DNA of 16,588 nt from an uncultured Eggerthellaceae bacterium (lineage in GTDB: Bacteria; Actinomycetota; Coriobacteriia; Coriobacteriales; Eggerthellaceae). The DNA is taken from assembly GCA_946626265.1 (NCBI GenBank), contig CAMOUE010000027.1, forward strand, positions 1-16,588. The letters are read 5' to 3'. Positions 1 to 5,330 of the stretch are shown in pieces. The position numbers and the translations under genes were made by a program. Each line of letters opens with the position of its first letter. Position 1 is the first letter of the stretch. The notes under the pieces were generated by a model. That model saw only the letters and a program-made list of their open reading frames with translations, searched no databases and was not told the origin of the DNA.

Positions 1-124
1 CCATGATTCGATATCTCGGGAAGAAGTGGAGCATGGCATGGAACCGATGGCGGAACGTGATACCAAGGTGCTTCTCGGGACTGTTATTTGCCCCGGAGCC
101 CTGTCGCACGGGACCAGTCGCATT

Positions 125-1075
125 TTACGAACTCGGGTTGACGTGGACGGTCACGTGCTTCACGTTTTCGAAGTTGCGTTCGATTTCCTCGTGTACGACT
201 TCGGCGCGTTCGTGGGCTTCGTCGAGCGTGAGGCTTCCGTCCATGGCGACTTCGACGTCGGCGTAGAATTGGCTGCCGAAGCGCCGCGTGACGACCGAGT
301 CGACGTGATCGACGCCCCCGCATGAGGCCGCGCAAGCGGCGATCTCCTTTTGGAAATCTCCACCACCCGACTCGTCGACGAGCTTGGCGACGGCGTCTTT
401 GCCGACTTCAAACGCCACTTTGAAGATAAATATGCAGATGATTACCGACGCAATCGGATCGCAGAGGGGGAACCCGAGGCGCGCTCCAATGACACCCGCG
501 AGTGCGGCGACCGAGGACAGGGCGTCGCTCCTGTGATGCCAGGCGTCAGCCATGAACGCGTCGGAGCCGATTTTGCGTGCTCCATGGCGCGTGTACCAGA
601 ACATGGCCTCCTTGATCGCGATTGACACGGCAGCCGCGATGGCAGCTATGATTCCGGGGCCCTCGTCGGACACGCTGCCCGTGGCAATCGCCTCGATGCC
701 CGCGCTGCCGATGCCGAAGCCGGTTATGGCCAAGATCGCCGCGAGCACGAGCGCCGCAAGTTGTTCGAAGCGCTCGTGACCGTAAGGATGGCTTTCGTCG
801 GCGGGACGCCCCGCGATGCGCGTCCCGGCGTAGGCGACGGCCGTTGCAAGCACGTCGGATGCCGAGTGGACCGCGTCCGAAACGAGGGCCGCGGAATTGC
901 CGACGATGCCCGCGACGAATTTGAACACGACGAGCACGATGTTGCCCAGGATGCCAACGGCGGTGAGCTTCGCAACGATGCGCGATTCCTCTGCGCTCTG
1001 CCCGTCGGTCGTGGCACCTACTCGGGGCTCGACTACGTTTGAAATGTCATGAGGTTGGTTCTGTATGTTTTCCAT
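125..1075 (-). CDS. Cation diffusion facilitator (CDF) family metal exporter
   Basis: Predicted inner-membrane divalent-metal/proton antiporter of the CDF family, 316 residues, the usual size. Seen: hydrophobic segments fitting six membrane helices; the TM2 signature SDAVHSASD at residues 66-74; HPYGHERFE at about 96-104 in the loop before TM3; and the TM5 motif WHHRSD, with H180 and D184 in the HxxxD arrangement that binds transported metal in YiiP. The last 80 or so residues look like the cytoplasmic dimerisation domain. The ATG at 1075 was preferred to a GTG at 1132. The GTG would add 19 aromatic, hydrophobic residues unlike the family, and has only a weak AGG upstream. The ATG has no Shine-Dalgarno but lies just downstream of a -10-like box, so the mRNA may be leaderless. 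The metal (Zn, Fe, Mn or Co) cannot be told from sequence. Confidence 0.9.
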   Translation of the reverse strand: MENIQNQPHDISNVVEPRVGATTDGQSAEESRIVAKLTAVGILGNIVLVVFKFVAGIVGNSAALVSDAVHSASDVLATAVAYAGTRIAGRPADESHPYGHERFEQLAALVLAAILAITGFGIGSAGIEAIATGSVSDEGPGIIAAIAAAVSIAIKEAMFWYTRHGARKIGSDAFMADAWHHRSDALSSVAALAGVIGARLGFPLCDPIASVIICIFIFKVAFEVGKDAVAKLVDESGGGDFQKEIAACAASCGGVDHVDSVVTRRFGSQFYADVEVAMDGSLTLDEAHERAEVVHEEIERNFENVKHVTVHVNPSS

Positions 1076-1082
1076 GGCGCAT

Positions 1083-1111
1083 ATTGTATCGATACGGCAC
1101 CATAATAAGAA
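1083..1111 (-). promoter_or_regulatory. Possible promoter of the CDF gene
   Basis: On the minus strand TTCTTA (1111-1106) is followed after 17 bases by TACAAT (1088-1083). The CDF ATG begins 7 bases after the -10 box, so transcription would start at or very near the start codon. The -35 match is mediocre. Confidence 0.35.
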
Positions 1112-1143
1112 TTGCCAATAGATAGAAAACACGCGTTGACCTG

Positions 1144-1168
1144 GTCTAACAATTGTTATTTGTTAGAC
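1144..1168. promoter_or_regulatory. Inverted repeat upstream of the CDF gene, possible operator
   Basis: GTCTAACAA (1144-1152) and TTGTTAGAC (1160-1168) are perfect inverted arms around 7 bases. A 12-bp perfect palindrome TAACAATTGTTA (1147-1158) overlaps the left arm. The site is AT-rich in a GC-rich background and lies about 35 bases upstream of the proposed CDF promoter. That would suit a metal-responsive repressor or activator. It could instead be a hairpin at the 3' side of the permease remnant. No specific regulator motif was recognised. Confidence 0.4.
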
Positions 1169-1467
1169 GGGGCAAACGGTTGAAGCAATCGGGCTCATCG
1201 CCCCGCGACGATCATCGGACCGTTGGCCCATCGACTCGCGGCGATCATGGGGACGACGGTCATGACGGGCAGCGACATGATGACGGTCATGCTGACCACG
1301 ACGTCGGTCGGCCACCCGAGCGCGAAGAGCACATGCCCGCCGACGAGCGGGAGCACGATCATCTTCACGACGATGCCGATATAGAGCTCCTTGCGCTTCA
1401 GCGCATCCGAAAGGAAGAGCAGCGGAAAAGGAGTAGACGCGGCATCGTCGATAATCGACAACAAAGA
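1160..1467 (-). pseudogene. Remnant of an AEC (auxin efflux carrier) family permease, C-terminal part
   Basis: The minus-strand reading from about 1467 down to a stop at 1195-1197 translates into membrane-protein sequence typical of the AEC family C-terminus: a helix ending FPLLFLSDAL, then KRKELYIGIVVKMIVLPLVGG, then a helix with SLPVMTVVPMIAASRWANG. The frame then ends early. A neighbouring frame continues with GAMSPIASTVCPV to 1163, which resembles the usual last helix and suggests a frameshift near 1200. There is no start codon in a sensible place: the N-terminal two thirds of a normal roughly 300-residue permease is absent, and the Bax inhibitor-1 gene on the other strand begins where it should be. 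Family assignment is from the look of the residues, not a search. Confidence 0.6.
1447..1459. repeat. Short inverted repeat upstream of the BI-1 gene
   Basis: GTCGAT (1447-1452) and ATCGAC (1454-1459) flank a single A, 25 bases before the BI-1 start codon, and include a -10-like GATAAT (1450-1455). It could be a promoter/operator for the BI-1 gene. It lies inside the permease remnant, so it may be coincidental. Confidence 0.25.
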
Positions 1468-1483
1468 CCAAAAACTACTGCGC

Positions 1484-2128
1484 ATGGAGAAAACCGACGG
1501 GACGCTCCTCACGCGCAGGACGTACAACATCGTCATCGGGGCGGTGCTCTGCTTCGGCTTGCTGGTCAATGCCGCGATGGCGTACTTTCTGCCCCCTGCC
1601 GCATTGGAGATCATGGACGAGTACCCCTGGGCGGTCATCATCGGTTTTCTGGCGGTGTCGATCGGTTCCATCGTCGTCATCTACAAATCGGACAATCCGA
1701 CCATCAGCTTTCTGGGCTTCACCGTCCTCTCGCTCGCGTTTGGCTACCTGGTTGCGACGATCGTGCAATCGTACACCGAGGCGACGGTCACGCGTGCGTT
1801 CATGCTGACGGCGGGCATCACGCTTGCCATGGTCCTGCTGGCCAGCATCTTTCCAGCGCTGTTCGAGAAAATGGGGCGCGTCCTGTTCGCCGTGCTCGTC
1901 ATCACGATCGTCGCGGAAGTGGCGACGGTCCTCATAACCGGCACGGATCCTCTCGCGTTCGACATGATCTTCGTCGTCGTGTTCTCGCTCTACATCGGCT
2001 ACGACTGGCAGAAAGCCCAGGCGTATCCGCCGACGCTCGACAACGCCGTGGACAGCGCCGCCGATATCTACGTGGACGTGATCAACCTGTTCATCCGCCT
2101 GCTCTCGATTCTGGGCCGCAAGGACTAG
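1484..2128 (+). CDS. Bax inhibitor-1 (BI-1/YccA, UPF0005) family membrane protein
   Basis: Multi-pass membrane protein of 214 residues, close to the 210-240 typical of bacterial BI-1/YccA proteins. Members act as pH-sensitive calcium leak channels or bind the FtsH protease; the role here is not determined. Seen: roughly seven hydrophobic segments and, near the C-terminus, IGYDWQKAQ followed by DIYVDVINLFIRLLSILG. This matches the family ending, with the paired aspartates of the proposed pH sensor. The ATG at 1484 (MEKTDGTLLTRR) was chosen because family members begin shortly before the first helix, and the longer in-frame extension to TTG 1391 reads through the permease remnant. No clear Shine-Dalgarno precedes 1484; an AAAGGAG at 1427-1433 has no start codon at a usable distance. 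Confidence 0.85.
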   Translation: MEKTDGTLLTRRTYNIVIGAVLCFGLLVNAAMAYFLPPAALEIMDEYPWAVIIGFLAVSIGSIVVIYKSDNPTISFLGFTVLSLAFGYLVATIVQSYTEATVTRAFMLTAGITLAMVLLASIFPALFEKMGRVLFAVLVITIVAEVATVLITGTDPLAFDMIFVVVFSLYIGYDWQKAQAYPPTLDNAVDSAADIYVDVINLFIRLLSILGRKD

Positions 2129-2167
2129 TCGCCAGCTTTTCCCGGCCGCGGAGTGTCGGCAATCGCT

Positions 2168-2199
2168 TTGAGACGACGCCGACGCTGCCAAAGTATACT
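2168..2199 (+). promoter_or_regulatory. Possible promoter of the DUF5684-type gene
   Basis: A -10-like TATACT (2194-2199) is preceded by TTGAGA (2168-2173), but the spacer of 20 bases is longer than ideal. The site lies 88 bases upstream of the start codon at 2288 and fits independent transcription of that gene. Confidence 0.3.
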
Positions 2200-2215
2200 T
2201 GACAGAAGCAAACTG

Positions 2216-2246
2216 ACCGGACCGTCCCACCGAAGGGCGATCCGGT
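2216..2246 (+). other. Leader hairpin before the DUF5684-type gene
   Basis: ACCGGA (2216-2221) pairs with TCCGGT (2241-2246). Inside, CG-CCC (2223-2228, one bulged base) pairs with GGGCG (2235-2239) around a CCGAA-type loop. It has no T-tract, so it is not a terminator. It sits in the probable 5' UTR, 41 bases before the start codon, and may stabilise or regulate the message. Confidence 0.3.
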
Positions 2247-2287
2247 TTGGTTGAACATGCAGATCAAACGGAGAAAAGGAGCTTATC

Positions 2288-2803
2288 ATGGGCGGTTCCG
2301 CAGCACTGACGAGCGAAGAGACTGCCGTAGCTGCCGGCGTTATAGGGGCTAGCATGGCGATGGTCACGATGCTCTTGCTCGCGTTCTGGATCCTGTGCAT
2401 CATCGCGCGCTGGAAGATTTTCACCAAGGCAGGCGAGAAGGGCTGGAAGTCCATCATCCCCGTCTACGCCGACTACGTGCAGTGGCGTATAGGTTGGAAG
2501 AAGACCGGGCTGTTCTGGATTGCGATTATCATGGTCATCGCCGGGTTGGCGCTCGGATTTGCCGACGGCACGTTTGTCTCGTTTGCGAACGGCTTCGTCT
2601 ACTCTGGCACCACCGGCACGATGGGCCTGATCGGGTCCGGCTTGGTGCTCGTGGCCGCAATCATAAACCTCGTCGCCGTATACAAGCTGTTCGCAAGCTT
2701 CGGTCACGGCATCGGGTGGCTCATCGGCTACATCATCGTTTCGAACATCATGCTTCTCGTGCTCGGCTTCGGCTCGTCGCAGTATTACGGACCGCGGGAT
2801 TAA
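2288..2803 (+). CDS. Small multi-pass membrane protein resembling DUF5684
   Basis: 171-residue integral membrane protein. Seen: a hydrophobic helix at about residues 15-40, then ARWKIFTKAGEKGWKSIIPVYADY, the loop characteristic of DUF5684 proteins (lone aromatic and glycine residues around an EKGW-IP core), then three to four more hydrophobic segments. The biochemical role is unknown; relatives are often encoded near signal peptidases or as stand-alone genes. The start is well supported by AAAAGGAG at 2274-2281, six bases before the ATG. The final TAA shares four bases with the stop codon of the convergent Fe-S protein gene. Function is not inferred beyond membrane location. Confidence 0.75.
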   Translation: MGGSAALTSEETAVAAGVIGASMAMVTMLLLAFWILCIIARWKIFTKAGEKGWKSIIPVYADYVQWRIGWKKTGLFWIAIIMVIAGLALGFADGTFVSFANGFVYSGTTGTMGLIGSGLVLVAAIINLVAVYKLFASFGHGIGWLIGYIIVSNIMLLVLGFGSSQYYGPRD

Positions 2804-3648
2804 AAAGTCCGGAACTTCGCGTTGGGAATGCCCGTCTCACAGGGGACGAGGAGCTGGCATTTCCCGCAACCGTAGCGGGGCTTGAAACGGACCTTCGTCT
2901 CCTCCATGTATGCCCAGCACGTTTGGAAGTCCTTGCCGCGCTCGAGCGTGAGCGCGTCGACGGGGCAGCGCTTCGTGCACGTGCCGCAGCGGGTGCAGTA
3001 GGCGTAAGGGTCTTCGCCGTAGGGACGTGGCGTCGGCTCGAGCACGGCTGTCGTGATGATGCTGCCGATGCGCCCCGCCTTCCCGACGCGCGTGATGAGG
3101 TGCGTGCACAGCCCGAACGTGCCGAGGCCTGCGGTGAAGGCGACGTGCCTCTCCGACCAGCTGCTCACGAACATCGGCCTGCCGATTGCCTCTTCGGGTT
3201 CTCGTTTGTTGATGACGAGAGACGGCTCGAGTGCGGGAATGCAGGTCGCAAAGCCCTCGTCTTGGAGCCATTCTTCCACCATGCGGTCGGTCGCGTGGAT
3301 GAAATCGTGCCCCTCGATGCGGCCGTGCAGCCATTCGGCCGACGGAACGTCGAGGTCGTGCCAATTGCTCTTGCGCACTCGCTCGGAGAACGGGTAGAAG
3401 ATCGAGATGACGCTTCTTGCGCCGGGCAGCCAGTCCTGCGGCAGCCGAAACGTGTCGCCCAAGATGGCGTCCTCGCCCTTGATTCGCGCGAACAGTTCGT
3501 CGTCGGCGCTCGCGCATCCTACGAGGGGCGCGTCGAACAGCGGCGTTCCCACGATGTCCTCGCGCAGCGCGTATTCGGGTTTGAGCGCGTTGTCGGGGCT
3601 GTTCTCGACGTAATCGGCGAGGCGCGCTGCAAGCGTGTTCAGGTCCAT
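2800..3648 (-). CDS. QueG-like double [4Fe-4S] cluster oxidoreductase
   Basis: 282-residue soluble iron-sulfur protein of the family often annotated epoxyqueuosine reductase. Seen: an N-terminal domain with LPGARSVISIFYPF (about 74-87) and GLGTFGLCTHLITRVGKAGRIGSIITT (174-200), both typical of QueG-like proteins; then CTRCGTCTKRCP (C218, C221, C224, C228), a lone C244 and GCGKCQLLVPC (C261, C264, C270). True QueG has a CxxCxxxCP second cluster; here the last spacing is CxxCxxxxxC. This favours the paralogous family of unknown substrate over tRNA queuosine synthesis. It is the last gene of the glutaredoxin-alr operon: its AAGGAG ribosome site touches the alr stop codon and only nine bases separate the two genes. 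Exact substrate unknown. Confidence 0.8.
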   Translation of the reverse strand: MDLNTLAARLADYVENSPDNALKPEYALREDIVGTPLFDAPLVGCASADDELFARIKGEDAILGDTFRLPQDWLPGARSVISIFYPFSERVRKSNWHDLDVPSAEWLHGRIEGHDFIHATDRMVEEWLQDEGFATCIPALEPSLVINKREPEEAIGRPMFVSSWSERHVAFTAGLGTFGLCTHLITRVGKAGRIGSIITTAVLEPTPRPYGEDPYAYCTRCGTCTKRCPVDALTLERGKDFQTCWAYMEETKVRFKPRYGCGKCQLLVPCETGIPNAKFRTF

Positions 3649-3657
3649 GGCGTCTCC

Positions 3658-4833
3658 TTAAGGCTGGAGCCGCAGCAGAAGCTCGCGCTCGATAACCTCG
3701 CCGCCCCTCAAGTACACGCGGGGCACGCGCTTGCTGACCGCGCACACGAGCTCGTAGGGGATGGTACCCGCAGCCTCCGCGAGCTCCTCGACGGGATTGA
3801 GCTTGCCGAATATCTCGACTTCCGACCCGACTCCGACCGATTTCTTGTCGGTTAGGTCGATCATGCTCATGTCCATGCAGATGCGCCCGCATTGCCGGGC
3901 CTTGCCCTCGGAAGTCATGACCGTCGCCTTGTTGGACAACGACCTGAGGAACCCGTCCGCGTAACCGTAGGGGAGCACGCCCATACGCGTCTTCTTGTCG
4001 GTCGTGTAGGTGCCGCCGTAGCTCACCTTCGTGCCCGCGGGGTAGTGCTTGATCGTCTGAACGGCCGTCTTCAGCGACATGACCGGTTCGAGCCCGAGCT
4101 CCTTGGCGAAATCGCCGTAGCCGTAGAGCAGCAGGCCGGGGCGCACCATGTCCAGGTGCGTTTCGGGGAAACGCGCCGTCGCGCCCGTGTTCGCGCAATG
4201 GCGCAGGCGGAACTTCTTTCCCCATTTTTCCTCGACCGCCGCGATGACGTCCTTGAACAGCTGGAACTGGTGGCGCGTGTAGGCGAGCGCCTCCTCGCCT
4301 TCCTCGTCGGACATCGAGAAGTGCGTGAACACCCCTTCGGGGTCGAGGCCGGGCATCTGGCAGTCTTCCACGATATGCTCGATGCCGCCGTCGAAGAAGT
4401 CGCCGTCGCAAAGGTAGCCGAGACGCGACATGCCCGTGTCGACCTTGATGTGGACCTTGAGCGTCTTCCCGATCTTCAGGGCCTCGTTGGAGAAGTTGAT
4501 GGCCTTCGCCTCGCACGTGACGGCCTGCGTGATGTCGTTTTCTATGAGCTTCTCGACTTGGTCACGCGGCGTGTGCCCCAATATCAGGATGGGCATCGTG
4601 ATGCCGTTCGTCCGCAGCTCCATCGCCTCGTCGATGCTGCTCACGGCAAGGTAGTCGGCGCCGGCGTCCTGCAGGCAGCGGCTCACCTGAACCGAGCCGT
4701 GACCGTACGCGTCGGCCTTCACGATGCCCATGAACTTCACGTCGTCGCCGATGTGCTTCTTGAGGGCCTTGTAGTTGCGGGCAAGTGCGTCCAGGTCGAT
4801 TTCGGCCCATGTTCTTCTCAGGGTTGATGCCAC
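3658..4833 (-). CDS. alr: Alanine racemase
   Basis: PLP-dependent racemase that converts L- to D-alanine for peptidoglycan. 391 residues, a normal length. Seen: the PLP lysine K39 in FMGIVKADAYGHG, exactly the position expected; HIKVDTGMSRLGY; RHCANTGAT; the VRPGLLLYG segment; the catalytic tyrosine Y291 in PYGYADGFLR; and RICMDMSMID. The start is GTG at 4833 (VASTLRRTWAEIDLDAL), giving the canonical short N-terminus, with AAAGGA eight bases upstream. It lies 34 bases downstream of the glutaredoxin-like gene and nine bases upstream of the Fe-S protein gene, all on one strand, so the three are probably cotranscribed. Confidence 0.97.
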   Translation of the reverse strand: MASTLRRTWAEIDLDALARNYKALKKHIGDDVKFMGIVKADAYGHGSVQVSRCLQDAGADYLAVSSIDEAMELRTNGITMPILILGHTPRDQVEKLIENDITQAVTCEAKAINFSNEALKIGKTLKVHIKVDTGMSRLGYLCDGDFFDGGIEHIVEDCQMPGLDPEGVFTHFSMSDEEGEEALAYTRHQFQLFKDVIAAVEEKWGKKFRLRHCANTGATARFPETHLDMVRPGLLLYGYGDFAKELGLEPVMSLKTAVQTIKHYPAGTKVSYGGTYTTDKKTRMGVLPYGYADGFLRSLSNKATVMTSEGKARQCGRICMDMSMIDLTDKKSVGVGSEVEIFGKLNPVEELAEAAGTIPYELVCAVSKRVPRVYLRGGEVIERELLLRLQP

Positions 4834-4867
4834 GTCAGAAGTCCTTTGCGTTTTGATTCCGTTGTTG

Positions 4868-5101
4868 CTAGGCGAGGGTCTTCAGGTGCTCCATGACCGC
4901 GTCGTTGCCCTCGATGAGCTGCTCGCCGTCATAGAAGTACGGGATCTTGTTCGCATCCCCGCCGAGCGCCAGCAACTCGTTGTACGGCCCTTCGAGTTCG
5001 ACGTCGCGCAGGTCGAGCTCGATGCCGTGCTCGGCTGCGTAATGGGTCGCGATTGAGCAGGTGGGGCAGGGTGCCCAGTAATAGAGAATCGGCTTGTCCA
5101 T
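4868..5101 (-). CDS. Glutaredoxin-like thiol-disulfide protein
   Basis: 77-residue single thioredoxin-fold protein. Seen: a beta strand ILYYWA followed by the CPTC redox motif (C12, C15), and the expected IP turn in ANKIPYFYDGEQLIEG at about residues 51-66, the cis-proline region of glutaredoxins. The sequence CPTC differs from the CPYC of classical glutaredoxin. The actual reductant (glutathione or another thiol, or thioredoxin reductase) cannot be told. The start is supported by GAGGAGG five bases from the ATG. It is probably the first gene of an operon with alr and the Fe-S oxidoreductase. Confidence 0.8.
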   Translation of the reverse strand: MDKPILYYWAPCPTCSIATHYAAEHGIELDLRDVELEGPYNELLALGGDANKIPYFYDGEQLIEGNDAVMEHLKTLA

Positions 5102-5286
5102 AGCGTCCTCCTCGTCGTGTCGGCAGTGCGCCTGATGCTGCGGCGCTTCGTTGCATCAGTCTAGCGCATTCCACGTGCATCGGACTGCCAAACCTTCGCG
5201 TCCTCGCGCAAGCGACGAGCGTGTGTAGGCGGTTCGCTTTTTTAGCGATGGTTTGAAAGCCTGTGTAGAATACAAACAAGTCATAG

Positions 5287-5307
5287 CCCCCACGTACATA
5301 CTGGGGG
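5287..5307 (+). other. Leader hairpin before the murT-gatD fusion gene
   Basis: CCCCCA (5287-5292) pairs with TGGGGG (5302-5307) around a nine-base loop, 14 bases ahead of the GGAGG ribosome site of the fusion gene. The divergent intergenic region 5102-5330 also holds CTGATGC/GCATCAG arms (5132-5138 and 5153-5159) and TCGCT-TTTTT-AGCGA (5234-5248). No convincing -35/-10 pair was found for either direction. Confidence 0.35.
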
Positions 5308-5330
5308 ATGGAATCTGACACGGAGGATAA

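Noticed and set aside
2..325. Plus-strand open frame entering from the left edge
   Set aside because: Past 125 it runs antisense to the well-supported CDF gene, and the residues look like a shadow of it. The first 124 bases hold no recognisable gene or clean terminator.
1132..1134. GTG at 1132 as the start of the CDF gene
   Set aside because: The added 19 residues are unlike the family and the upstream ribosome site is poor. It remains possible if the message is not leaderless.
2395..3855. 486-codon open frame on the plus strand
   Set aside because: It lies antisense to the Fe-S protein and alr genes and overlaps the DUF5684-type gene in another frame. Its Arg/Ala/His-rich composition is typical of GC-rich shadow frames.
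2837..4516. 559-codon open frame on the minus strand
   Set aside because: Out-of-frame shadow of the alr and Fe-S genes, dominated by Arg, Gly, His and Ala, with no family motif.
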